From contig JACQVV010000215.1 of assembly GCA_016209595.1 (NCBI GenBank), positions 1 to 36,746 on the forward strand: a stretch of 36,746 nt of DNA, given 5' to 3'. The notes below the pieces were generated by a model. The model saw nothing but the letters and a program-made list of their open reading frames with translations. It had not been told where the DNA came from and did no database searches. Position 1 is the first letter of the stretch. Each line of letters starts with the position of its first letter. Position numbers and translations under genes: made by a program. This DNA comes from Planctomycetota bacterium. Its GTDB lineage: Bacteria > Planctomycetota > JACQVV01. This document shows, in pieces, positions 15,019-23,388 of this stretch.

Positions 15019-16836
15019 ATGATTACCCGGGAGACTCAGCCGCTGTTACGGCAGGCGGAGATGCCGAGGGGCACTCTGCGAGCGTCAACTCTTCCTTCCA
15101 TCGAAGCTACGATCAAGCAGCAGGCTTGCTGGTTCATCAGGATGCGGTGGGTTGCCGTGGGTAGCGTTCTTGCGGCGACGCTGGCGAGTGTCTACGGGCT
15201 GCGCATTCTACCCGCGAGGGCCCTCCCCCTGCTTTTGGGGACGGTCGCCGGCCTCGCCCTTGCGAATGTCGCCTTTGCCCTTGCCCTACCCGGCGTCAAG
15301 CGTCTACAGCAATGCCTGGCCCTGCAAATGGCGTCTGACCTGGTGTTCCTGACGGCGCTTCTTCACTTTTCGGGCGGCATTGAGAATCCGTTCGTGTGCG
15401 TCTACATCTTCCATATCGTCATCGCGACAATCCTCTTCCCAACGCGGGTCGCGTACGCCGTGACAGCGATCGCGTCGTTGCTCCTGGCCGCCTTGGCTGG
15501 CGCGGAGGCGTCAGGGTGGCTGCCGCACTACCCCATCGCCCTCCTTCCGTACTCAACTGACGCCGGAAGCGGTCAGGACTATGCAGCCCTGAGCGTGCCC
15601 TTCGTCACCGGTAGCGTGAGCGCATGCATCCTGGCCTTCTGGGTGACGGCGTACTTCACGACGATCATGAGCCGGCAGCTCAGGGCTCGGGAGACAGAGC
15701 TGCGCGCAGCCCTCGAAGGGATCCATGGCTCCGAGCGCAGGCTTGACGCCGTCGTCAACTCGATGGGCGCCGCCGTGCTGCTTTGGTCCAGAGGACTGCG
15801 GCTGCAGTGGTGCAATCAAGTCGCTCGCGAGTGGTTCGGTTTCCGTGACGGAGAAAAGATGGAGACGTGCAGACTGCGTCCTCTTCTCATGGATGCCGAG
15901 CATGCCTGCTCCGACTGCGTCGTGCTAAAGGCCGTCCGCACCGGCATACCGGCGACCGTTGAAAGGGCGCATGTGCTGCCCGAAGGTCAAGGGCACGGGC
16001 AGACGATCCGAATCCAGGCGATCCCGATACAGGATGAAGGCGGAGAGATTGTGCAGGTCCTGGAACTGGTACAGGACATTACTGAAGAAAAAGCCATGGC
16101 GTCAGAAGTGGCCCACTCGACAAAGATGGCCCTCCTTGGACGGATGGCCGGGGCCATAGCGCACGAGATCGGGAATCCGCTCTCGTCGATGGCAGCGAGG
16201 CTTCAACTCCTCGAGGAGCAGAGCAGTGTAGGCCACGTTCACGAAACAAGGGCCTTCCTCCAGGAGCAGATCGCACGAATCCACCGCCTGGTCGTCAGCA
16301 TAACACGGTTTTCCAGACCTTGCGGAATGGAGCCGCAGGCCTGCGATCTTGCAGAGGTCTTGCATCAAATCATCGGTATCCTGCAGATGGATAGGCGCGC
16401 CCGAGGCGTTGCGATTGACGTTCGACTGCCTACTGCATTACCCAACGTATGTGCGAATCGAGACCAGCTTGTGCAGGTATTCCTGAACCTGGGGCTAAAC
16501 GCGCTTGAAGCAATGCCAGGCGGGGGCAGGCTCACAATCAACGCCATGCACACGGACAGCCAGATCTCCGTTGGGTTTTCCGACACCGGCTGTGGCCTGA
16601 CCGACGAGGTAAAGTCCAACCTGTTCCGGCCGTTCTTCACCACGAAGGTGAACGGCACAGGTCTCGGCCTCTTCCTGTGCTACAAGATGACCTGCGACAT
16701 GGGCGGAACTCTGAGCGCTGACGGCGCGCCGGGCGGAGGGAGCCGGTTTGAGCTGATCCTGCCGGTGTCGTCGGCCTCCCCTGTCAACGCGCCTTCGGTT
16801 CCAGCCGCGGAGCGAGGATGCGCCCGAAGATCCTGA
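15019..16836 (+). CDS. Membrane histidine kinase with RegB-like quinone-binding heptad and PAS domain
   Basis: A 605-residue sensor kinase. About six membrane helices span residues 38-215. Between helices 3 and 4 lies GGIENPF (119-125), matching the GGXXNPF heptad that binds ubiquinone in RegB/PrrB. A PAS domain (about 240-355) carries three cysteines (284, 297, 300; ACSDC) of possible redox or metal function. The HisKA box is GAIAHEIGNPLSS with phospho-His 382. The ATPase N box (NLGLNALEAM), G1 (FSDTGCGL) and G2 (GTGLGLFL) are complete. The ATG follows AAGGAAGG. The gene overlaps the response regulator by 19 nt, its evident partner. Sensing of the membrane quinone pool is inference from the heptad. 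Confidence 0.92.
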   Translation: MITRETQPLLRQAEMPRGTLRASTLPSIEATIKQQACWFIRMRWVAVGSVLAATLASVYGLRILPARALPLLLGTVAGLALANVAFALALPGVKRLQQCLALQMASDLVFLTALLHFSGGIENPFVCVYIFHIVIATILFPTRVAYAVTAIASLLLAALAGAEASGWLPHYPIALLPYSTDAGSGQDYAALSVPFVTGSVSACILAFWVTAYFTTIMSRQLRARETELRAALEGIHGSERRLDAVVNSMGAAVLLWSRGLRLQWCNQVAREWFGFRDGEKMETCRLRPLLMDAEHACSDCVVLKAVRTGIPATVERAHVLPEGQGHGQTIRIQAIPIQDEGGEIVQVLELVQDITEEKAMASEVAHSTKMALLGRMAGAIAHEIGNPLSSMAARLQLLEEQSSVGHVHETRAFLQEQIARIHRLVVSITRFSRPCGMEPQACDLAEVLHQIIGILQMDRRARGVAIDVRLPTALPNVCANRDQLVQVFLNLGLNALEAMPGGGRLTINAMHTDSQISVGFSDTGCGLTDEVKSNLFRPFFTTKVNGTGLGLFLCYKMTCDMGGTLSADGAPGGGSRFELILPVSSASPVNAPSVPAAERGCARRS

Positions 16837-18167
16837 TCGTAGACGATGAAGAGCCGTTCCGTGAAGATCTTGCGAAGCTTGCCGTTCTGCGAGGCTTCGA
16901 CTGCTCAACGGCAGGCGACATAAAGACCGGCGCGGAAATTGCTCACTCCATTGGCCCATGCGCTGTTCTGTGTGATGTCATCATGCCTGGGGGAGGGGCA
17001 ATCGCGTTCCTCCGGTCGGTGTCGGGTCAGGAGGAGATTGGCGTCTTCGTGATGACGGCCTTTGGATCGCTTGAGACCGCCATGGACGCCTTCCGCGCGG
17101 GCGCCGTGGACTACCTGCTGAAGCCTTTGAACATTGACGAGGTCCTGCGCAAAGTCCGTGGCTTCTTGGAGCACAGAGATTCAATCCGCGAGGTCCGTGC
17201 GTTGCGCCACGAGCTTTCGCGGCTGGACGAGCCGGACCACGTCGTTGGAAGCGGCGCGGCCGCGGCCGCGCTCCAGGACTTCATCCAGCAGGTCGCCCCC
17301 GTACGGACAACGGTCTTGATCACTGGGGAGACAGGGACAGGAAAAGAGGTTGTCGCGCGTTCCATACATGCTTCAGGTCCCTGGAGGAGTGAGCCTTTCC
17401 TGGCGGTGAACTGCGCGGCTCTTCCGGAAACACTCCTTGAGAGCGAGCTCTTCGGCCACGAGAAAGGGGCGTTTACGGGCGCCGTTGGAAAGAAGATGGG
17501 ACTTTTCGAAGCAGCGGGAGATGGGACGCTCTTCCTTGACGAGGTAGGCACGCTCACGCTTGGCAGCCAGGCGAAACTGCTGCGTGCTGTCGAGGGAAAG
17601 CAAGTCACACGGGTGGGCTCGACGCGGCCGCAGGTTGTCTCTGCCAGGATCATCGCCGCAACCGCCCGGGATCTTCAGAAAGCTGCGAAGGAAGGTGAAT
17701 TCCGAGACGACTTGTATTTCCGGCTGGCCGTGATGGAGATCCATCTTCCCGCACTGAGGGAGCGACGCGGAGACATCCCTCTCTTCGTAGAACATTTCGT
17801 CAGGAAGTTCAGCGCTGAACTGGGAAAGAGGGTCAAGGGCGTGGACCCTCCTACGATGCAACGCCTCTTGACGTACTCGTGGCCGGGAAACTTGCGAGAA
17901 CTGCAAAACATCATCGAGAGGGGCGTGATCCTGGCGCGAGGAGAGCAGATTGGCTTGGCGCAACTGCCGGTGTCTGTTTCGGGTGACGCCCCGGATGTCG
18001 AGTGTCCGGACGACCTGCGCAGCGCGCGGAAGGCCTTTGAGCGCGAGCACATACGACAGGTGCTGGCGGCCTCTGGCGGGAACGTGCACGAGGCCGCAAG
18101 ACGGCTAGGCGTCGATCCCGCCACGCTCTACCGAAAGCACGCGGAACCTGGGGATCCCGGGGGGTAG
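16818..18167 (+). CDS. NtrC-family sigma-54-dependent response regulator
   Basis: A 449-residue activator with the full three-part layout. The receiver domain (1-115) has phospho-acceptor D53 in VLCDVIMPG and conserved K102 in LLKPL. The AAA+ domain (about 140-370) has Walker A GETGTGKE (170-177), the sigma-54-contacting GAFTGA loop (217-222), Walker B GTLFLDE and the arginine region LYFRLAV. A Fis-type helix-turn-helix follows at the end (EREHIRQVLAASGGN, HEAARRLGVDPATLYRK). GGAGCGAGG precedes the ATG, which lies inside the kinase gene. Its likely targets are the two sigma-54 promoters at 13055 and 18350 and the paired sites at 18183-18229. The intact GAFTGA means it should open sigma-54 complexes. 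Confidence 0.95.
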   Translation: MRPKILIVDDEEPFREDLAKLAVLRGFDCSTAGDIKTGAEIAHSIGPCAVLCDVIMPGGGAIAFLRSVSGQEEIGVFVMTAFGSLETAMDAFRAGAVDYLLKPLNIDEVLRKVRGFLEHRDSIREVRALRHELSRLDEPDHVVGSGAAAAALQDFIQQVAPVRTTVLITGETGTGKEVVARSIHASGPWRSEPFLAVNCAALPETLLESELFGHEKGAFTGAVGKKMGLFEAAGDGTLFLDEVGTLTLGSQAKLLRAVEGKQVTRVGSTRPQVVSARIIAATARDLQKAAKEGEFRDDLYFRLAVMEIHLPALRERRGDIPLFVEHFVRKFSAELGKRVKGVDPPTMQRLLTYSWPGNLRELQNIIERGVILARGEQIGLAQLPVSVSGDAPDVECPDDLRSARKAFEREHIRQVLAASGGNVHEAARRLGVDPATLYRKHAEPGDPGG

Positions 18168-18182
18168 TTGTCTGCCTGACTG

Positions 18183-18229
18183 TCGCAGAATTGCAAGGGT
18201 CCCTGGGTGTTCGTGCCGCATTTCTGCGA
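18183..18229. promoter_or_regulatory. Inverted pair of 12-bp sites, likely enhancer for the activator
   Basis: TCGCAGAATTGC (18183-18194) and, on the opposite strand, TCGCAGAAATGC (18218-18229) agree at 11 of 12 positions, with 23 bp between. They begin 15 bp after the regulator's stop and lie about 145-190 bp upstream of the start expected from the sigma-54 element. This is the normal position for NtrC-type upstream activating sites. Confidence 0.5.
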
Positions 18230-18331
18230 ATCGTGGTTGCTGCCGGCAGAAGCGTTCCCGATCCATGCCGCCGCGACCACGCCCCCTCGGCCTTGGCTTG
18301 CGGCCTGACCTGCTCGGCCCCGGTCGGCTCG

Positions 18332-18347
18332 GCTGGCGATTGCCAGC
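18332..18347. promoter_or_regulatory. Palindrome abutting the -24 element
   Basis: GCTGGC (18332-18337) and GCCAGC (18342-18347) form a perfect dyad with a 4-bp centre that ends 3 bp before the sigma-54 element. It could be a repressor or accessory operator, or a small hairpin. There is no direct evidence of use. Confidence 0.35.
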
Positions 18348-18349
18348 TT

Positions 18350-18365
18350 GGGCATGGTTCTTGCG
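18350..18365 (+). promoter_or_regulatory. Sigma-54 (-24/-12) promoter of the molybdoenzyme operon
   Basis: GGGCATGGTTCTTGCG carries GG (18351-18352) and GC (18363-18364) exactly 10 bp apart, GGCA at -24 and TTGC at -12. Transcription should start near 18376, leaving a leader of about 150 nt before the ATG at 18527. The NtrC-type activator is encoded immediately upstream and the paired sites at 18183-18229 lie at enhancer distance. Confidence 0.62.
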
Positions 18366-18526
18366 ATGATGGCAGTCCCACCCCGAGGCAGGTATCCACC
18401 GTGGGAGCGGTGTGTAGCCTGGTGTCCAAGAAGGGCGATTCGCGGGGGCCGCCCCAGTGGGCCTTTTTGGCGGTCAAGCGCGCATCCGGGATCTTGGTTC
18501 GGGGCAGAAAAAAGAGGGAGCACGGC

Positions 18527-21448
18527 ATGCCGAGTAGAAGGGAGTTCTTGAAGGCGACCGGAGTGGGTGTGATCGGTGCTCTAGTAGGCGCCCGGCCGGC
18601 GTTCACTGACATCCAGGTCGTGGGCGATCCTCTCCAAGACTACCCCTACAGAGGATGGGAGGACCTCTACCGAAAGGAATGGACGTGGGACCGGGTCCAG
18701 TACGCCACTCACAGCGTCGGGTGCGTCGGAAAATGCTCCTGGAAGGTCTACTCCAAGGACGGGATTCCCCTGCGCGAGGAGCAGACCGCGAGCTACCCGA
18801 TGTACGGCAAGCGGACGCCCGGGAAGTACACGTGGGCGTGCATGGGCAAGGATCGGGGAGAAGCCGTCCGGTACGGCCCGGGCGACGTGATCCCCTGCTT
18901 CTCACCGCGGGGATGTCAGAAAGGTGCCGTCTACTCGGACTACATGAAACAGGGCAACTTCCTCAAGTACCCGCTCAAACGAGTCGGCGAACGGGGCCAG
19001 AGGAAGTGGAAGCGGATCACCTGGGAACAGGCGTACGACGAGATCGCCGACAAGGTGATCGAGATCACGCTGAAGGACCCGGGGGCCATGATCACAACGA
19101 GCCGGCCCTTCAGCCAGCTCTCGAAGGGCAGCTCCGAGCGGTTCACCGGCCTCCTCGGGGGCCAGCTCATCCCCGTTTCCGCCATGGTCGGGGACGCCTA
19201 TCCGGCCGGCCATACTGTCCTGGTCGGGCGGATCGGCTCCACGCTGGACGACTGGTTCACGGCGGACCTCCTGATCGGATGGACGCAGAACTTCATCGCG
19301 ATGAGGATTCCGGACGCCCACTTCGCGACGGAGGCGAAGTACAACGGGGCACGGATCATCAACGTGGACCCGAACCACAACGTTACCTCCGCCCAGGCCG
19401 CCGACCTTCACGTCCCCATCCGGATGGGGAGCGACTCGTTCCTGGCCGCGGCGATCTGCAATACGATCATCAAGGAGAAACGGTACGACGCCGACTTCCT
19501 GAAGGAGCAGTCCGACCTCCCCTTCCTTGTCCGGCTCGACGACCGCAAATTCCTCACGCAGAAGGACATGAAGCCGGAAGGGAAAGAACTCCAGTACTAC
19601 TTCTGGGACGCGAAGACGGGGCAGGCCGTCGAGGCGCCGGGGTGCCTGGAGAGTCCGGAAGACAGGAAGACCCTCGACATCGCGAAGCTGGGCTACGATC
19701 CGGCGCTGGAGGGTGAGTTCACCGTCACCGCGGGCGGCGGCCAGGAAGTTCGATGCACGACCGTCTTCGAGCTCATCAAGAACGGTCTCGCCCCGTACGA
19801 GCTCGATAGCGGCATCGTCCGCGAGGCGACGGGCCTGCACCCCTCGGTGATCCGGACGATGGTCGACTGGATCTACGAATCCAAGGCGATCCACATCACG
19901 AACGGCTACAACTGCCAGAAGCACTACGATGGGCACCAGAGCGAGCGTCTCAAGATCCTGATCCTGGTCCTGACGGGCCAGATCGGGAGCACGGGCGCCT
20001 ACCACCAGACGTACGAAGGGATGAAGCTGGAGGGCGGGCGCGACAAGGGGGGCCTCAACTACCCTGACCAGTCCGCGCGTCCGGATCTCGACATCAAGGA
20101 GACGGTGGGAGGGAAGCAGCCCTATAGCGTCGGGATCTACTACGAGGTGATCTGGGGCAAAGGGCTGGAGCGCGCCAAGGAGTATTTCGCCGGCACGCCG
20201 CTCAAGGAGGATATCGGGTTCGACGTGGACGACATGGAGGCGTACCTCAGGGACGCCATCGAGAAGAAGTACATCCCCAGCATCAAGCCTCCGAAGATCA
20301 CGCTCTGGCATTCGTGCAACTACTACCGGAGCAAGGTGGGACAGCAGTGGTTCCGCGAGAACTACCTGCCGAACGTAGAGCTGCTCATCTGTACGGAGCT
20401 CCGCATGACGGCCTCCGCCCAGTCGGCAGACTACGTGCTCGCGGCGGCGACGGACTACGAGCGGTGGGATGGGCGCGAGACCACCACGAACCCGTTCTTC
20501 ACGCTCTTCGGCCAGGCCGTCAAGCCGATGTTCGACCGCCGGACGGACTGGCAGATCTACGCGGGGCTGTGCAAGGCGATCCAGGACAAGGCCCTGGCTA
20601 GAGGGATCCCCTCGATCGTGCATGAGTACTGGGATGGGACGAAGAACGTCAAGCGCACCATCGACCTCCAGACGATCCACGACGAGTACACCCTGAGCGG
20701 CGCGATCGCGAGCGACGAGAAGGCGCTCGAATGGCACAACCTCAAGTCGAAAGGGCTTGGGGGCAAGGAGGGTCAGGAGAAGTTCATCAAGGACGGCTAC
20801 GTCAAGTTTCGCGGACCCGCGAAGTATGGCAACTACGAGGACGATGCGCCGGCGCGGTCCATGACCTGGCAGGTCCGCGACAAGAAGCCGAACAAGACCA
20901 ATTCCGGCAGGTTCCAGTTCTACGTGGACCACGACTACTACCTGAAGCTCGACGCGGCCGTGCCGAAGCCACAGTACACGGACAAGTGGCGTGGCGGGCC
21001 GGTGATGCCCCGGCGGCCCGACGGCACCCCCTACCCGTTCGTCATGAACTACCCGCACACGAAGTGGGGCATCCACTCCTCCTTCCGCGAGAACCGCTGG
21101 TTGATGAGACTCCAGCGTGGCGACGTCTACCTCTACCTGAACCCGAAGGTGATGGCCGAGCGCGGGATCAAGGACATGGACATGGTGCGCGTGTACAACC
21201 ACATGGGCGAGTGGTTCGCGCGAGCCAAGGAGTGGTCGGGCCTGCCGCCTAACATGGTCTTCACCGAGCACGGCTGGGACCACCAGTGGTGCAAGAACTG
21301 GACGCACTATAACAACCTCAACTGCGAGGTCCTGAACCCACTGGAGATGGCCGGGGGGACCAAGGGCCACATCGTCTACACGGGGAACCACACCGGGAAT
21401 CGTATCTACTACGAGACGGGCGTCGACATCCAGAAGGTTGAGGGGTAG
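18527..21448 (+). CDS. Type II DMSO-reductase-family molybdoenzyme, catalytic alpha subunit (substrate unknown)
   Basis: A 973-residue periplasmic molybdopterin enzyme. A Tat signal (SRREFLK at 3-9, then a hydrophobic stretch) means export folded with cofactor. The FS0 cluster ligands are H62, C66, C70 and, after exactly 34 residues, C105: the HxxxCxxxC...C pattern of type II enzymes such as NarG, EbdA and SerA. The predicted Mo ligand is D223 in VGDAYPAG, aligned with NarG Asp222. Later blocks (DWFTADLLIGW, MRIPDAHFATEAKYNG, GYNCQKHYDGHQSERLKIL, MTASAQSADYVLAAATDYE) fit the family. Length is close to EbdA and longer than SerA or ClrA. GAGGGAG precedes the ATG; the upstream open frame lacks family sequence. 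Nitrate, selenate, chlorate or hydrocarbon substrates are all possible; there is no chlorite dismutase gene here. Confidence 0.92.
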   Translation: MPSRREFLKATGVGVIGALVGARPAFTDIQVVGDPLQDYPYRGWEDLYRKEWTWDRVQYATHSVGCVGKCSWKVYSKDGIPLREEQTASYPMYGKRTPGKYTWACMGKDRGEAVRYGPGDVIPCFSPRGCQKGAVYSDYMKQGNFLKYPLKRVGERGQRKWKRITWEQAYDEIADKVIEITLKDPGAMITTSRPFSQLSKGSSERFTGLLGGQLIPVSAMVGDAYPAGHTVLVGRIGSTLDDWFTADLLIGWTQNFIAMRIPDAHFATEAKYNGARIINVDPNHNVTSAQAADLHVPIRMGSDSFLAAAICNTIIKEKRYDADFLKEQSDLPFLVRLDDRKFLTQKDMKPEGKELQYYFWDAKTGQAVEAPGCLESPEDRKTLDIAKLGYDPALEGEFTVTAGGGQEVRCTTVFELIKNGLAPYELDSGIVREATGLHPSVIRTMVDWIYESKAIHITNGYNCQKHYDGHQSERLKILILVLTGQIGSTGAYHQTYEGMKLEGGRDKGGLNYPDQSARPDLDIKETVGGKQPYSVGIYYEVIWGKGLERAKEYFAGTPLKEDIGFDVDDMEAYLRDAIEKKYIPSIKPPKITLWHSCNYYRSKVGQQWFRENYLPNVELLICTELRMTASAQSADYVLAAATDYERWDGRETTTNPFFTLFGQAVKPMFDRRTDWQIYAGLCKAIQDKALARGIPSIVHEYWDGTKNVKRTIDLQTIHDEYTLSGAIASDEKALEWHNLKSKGLGGKEGQEKFIKDGYVKFRGPAKYGNYEDDAPARSMTWQVRDKKPNKTNSGRFQFYVDHDYYLKLDAAVPKPQYTDKWRGGPVMPRRPDGTPYPFVMNYPHTKWGIHSSFRENRWLMRLQRGDVYLYLNPKVMAERGIKDMDMVRVYNHMGEWFARAKEWSGLPPNMVFTEHGWDHQWCKNWTHYNNLNCEVLNPLEMAGGTKGHIVYTGNHTGNRIYYETGVDIQKVEG

Positions 21449-21454
21449 AAAACC

Positions 21455-22663
21455 ATGTCGGAGTTCAAGGGCAAACAGCTCGCGGCGGTCTTCGACCTCA
21501 ACAAGTGCCTCGAGTGTCATACGTGCACGGTCGCGTGCAAGATGCTGTGGACGAACCGCAGCGGCCGTGAGTACATGTACTGGAACAACGTCGAGACCAT
21601 GCCGGGGTTCGGCTACCCCAAGGGCTGGGGCTCCGGTACCAACCAGACGGCCGACGGCCAGGGCCAGGTGCTGGGCGGCGGATTCAAGGAGGTAAAGCTC
21701 GAGAAGACGGCCACCGACGGGAAGGTCGCAAGCCGGGGTTCCGTGAACAAGGACGAGAGGGTTCCGAACCTCGCGGAGGACTACGGCCTTCCCTGGGAGT
21801 ACAACTACGAGGCCGTAATGGAGGAGGGGGCATCGTACGACAAGGAGGGGGCAACTGGCCCAAGACCGCACTGGCAGGGCAAGGAGGTGCGGCCGAAATG
21901 GGGCCCGAACTGGGAAGAGGACCAGGGGGCGGGTGAATGGCCCAACCACTGGGCGTTCGCGCTGCCCCGGATCTGCAACCACTGCACGCACCCGGCCTGC
22001 CTGGCCGCGTGTCCGCGAAAGGCAATCTACAAGCGGCAGGAAGACGGCATCGTCCTCGTGGATCAGGATCGGTGCAGGGGGTATCGCGAGTGCGTGAGAG
22101 CCTGCCCCTACAAGAAGACGTACTTCAACACGCTGACGGGCAAGAGCGAAAAGTGCCTGCTGTGCTACGCGAGGGTGGAGAAGGGCGTGCCCCCCGCCTG
22201 CTTCTGGCAGTGTCCGGGCAGGATCCGCTTCCTCGGATGGAAGGACGACAAGGCGGGGGCGGTCTACAAGCTGGTGTACGAGTGGAAGGTCGCCCTCCCG
22301 CTCCATCCAGAGTTCGGTACGGAGCCCAACGTCTATTACGTCCCTCCGATCGGGTCGTTCAAGCTGGGCCCACAGGGCGAGGTGACCCAGGAGCGGAGGA
22401 TCCCGATCGAGTACCTTGGCCGCCTGTTCGGGGGCGTCGAGAACGTCGCGCGGGTGCAGAAGGTCCTGCTGGCCGAGAGGGAGAAAATGCGGCAGGGCCA
22501 GAAGAGCGAGCTCTGCATGATCCTCATCGGCCATGACACCCAGGACCGGTTTCAGCTCGACGTCGACGGGAGACCTTTCTCGAGGCCGGAGGAGGTGCAA
22601 CCGGTCAAGGAACAGTTCCTTCCGCCTTCCGAAGACCCGAGCAAGCCCTACGGGGGCGAATGA
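21455..22663 (+). CDS. Iron-sulfur beta subunit of the type II molybdoenzyme
   Basis: A 402-residue electron-transfer subunit with sixteen cluster-binding positions. C18, C21, C24 and C28 come first, then C174, C177, C182 and C186 (CNHCTHPACLAACP). Next are C207, C213 and C217, with Tyr210 where a fourth Cys would be, the signature of a [3Fe-4S] cluster in NarH relatives. The final group is C234, C237, C249 and C253. Three [4Fe-4S] and one [3Fe-4S] are expected. It has no signal and should cross with alpha on the Tat pathway. A variable insert of about 115 residues (50-165), Gly- and Trp-rich, makes it longer than SerB or PcrB. It starts 6 nt after alpha and overlaps the chaperone gene (ATGA). 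Confidence 0.94.
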   Translation: MSEFKGKQLAAVFDLNKCLECHTCTVACKMLWTNRSGREYMYWNNVETMPGFGYPKGWGSGTNQTADGQGQVLGGGFKEVKLEKTATDGKVASRGSVNKDERVPNLAEDYGLPWEYNYEAVMEEGASYDKEGATGPRPHWQGKEVRPKWGPNWEEDQGAGEWPNHWAFALPRICNHCTHPACLAACPRKAIYKRQEDGIVLVDQDRCRGYRECVRACPYKKTYFNTLTGKSEKCLLCYARVEKGVPPACFWQCPGRIRFLGWKDDKAGAVYKLVYEWKVALPLHPEFGTEPNVYYVPPIGSFKLGPQGEVTQERRIPIEYLGRLFGGVENVARVQKVLLAEREKMRQGQKSELCMILIGHDTQDRFQLDVDGRPFSRPEEVQPVKEQFLPPSEDPSKPYGGE

Positions 22664-23388
22664 CCATGACGGAAACCGAGACCCCCACCGTGGCCCCTTC
22701 CGGGGAGGCGTCTGAGGCGGGCCCGGCACCCGTCACAGAGCTCTATCTCCTGCTTGCCCGCTGCTTCTCGTACCCCGGGAGGGATCTATACGAAGCCCTG
22801 GGAGGGAAGACTCTGGGCGACGAATTAAAGGCCCTGGTTGCGGCGTTGCCCTTCGATTTCCAGTCGAGAGAGCTGCCGAGTCCCTCTTTGGACTGGGAAG
22901 ACTTTGAGAGCGAGTACATCAGCACGTTCGATATCTCTCCAGCGTGCCCGCTCTACGAGTCTTCCTACGCGAGAGAGGACATGAGCAGCCGGGACCTCTA
23001 CGAGGAGATCGTCCGCTTCTACCGGCATTTCGACATCACGCTTCCTGCGTCTGGCAGGGACTACCACGACCATCTGGTCGCCGAGCTGGAGTTCATGGCC
23101 TTCCTCTCGAGCAAGGAAGCGGATGCCCGGAGGCGGGACGGGGATGCGGAACCATACCAGAGAGCCCAGCGCGACTTCCTGGAGAGACACCTGGGCCGGT
23201 GGGTTGGCGTGCTTCACGAGAGGGTCGAGCAGCACACCCGCGAGCAATTCTACAAGGGCGCGACAGGGCTCCTCGTGAACCTCGTCGAGCGCCACCATCG
23301 GCATCTTCAAGACGAGCTGGCCAAGGCGGATTCCGCCCCACGGGTCGAGCAAGAGGGGAGCCGGAGCGCCGAGAAGGAGTCGCAATGA
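22660..23388 (+). CDS. TorD/DmsD-family chaperone for the molybdoenzyme
   Basis: A 242-residue all-helical cytoplasmic protein. Family marks are the N-terminal LYLLLARCFSYP, the central DFESEYISTFD with CPLYESSYARE, and DHLVAELEFMAFLSSKE. These chaperones hold the apo-catalytic subunit, aid Mo-cofactor loading and delay Tat export. Operon position directly after alpha and beta fits EbdD, SerD and DdhD. The first 25 residues and the last 25 are polar extensions. The start overlaps the beta stop as ATGA; a second ATG lies two codons later. The stop in turn overlaps the next start, so all four structural genes are coupled. Confidence 0.9.
   Translation: MTMTETETPTVAPSGEASEAGPAPVTELYLLLARCFSYPGRDLYEALGGKTLGDELKALVAALPFDFQSRELPSPSLDWEDFESEYISTFDISPACPLYESSYAREDMSSRDLYEEIVRFYRHFDITLPASGRDYHDHLVAELEFMAFLSSKEADARRRDGDAEPYQRAQRDFLERHLGRWVGVLHERVEQHTREQFYKGATGLLVNLVERHHRHLQDELAKADSAPRVEQEGSRSAEKESQ

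Noticed and set aside
18191..18526. N-terminal extension of the alpha subunit by 112 codons
   Set aside because: It overlaps the predicted sigma-54 promoter and enhancer sites, lacks family sequence, and would bury the Tat signal that starts at 18527.
18527..22663. Naming the enzyme nitrite oxidoreductase, nitrate, selenate or perchlorate reductase
   Set aside because: The cluster pattern and Asp ligand are common to all type II enzymes. No diagnostic partner such as chlorite dismutase is present and no tree could be built here.
18902..22729. Minus-strand open frame of over 1200 codons opposite the molybdoenzyme genes
   Set aside because: It is the antisense shadow of highly G/C-ending codons. 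The plus strand encodes unmistakable alpha, beta and chaperone families, and the antisense product is a Leu/Val/Arg/His-rich sequence without domains.
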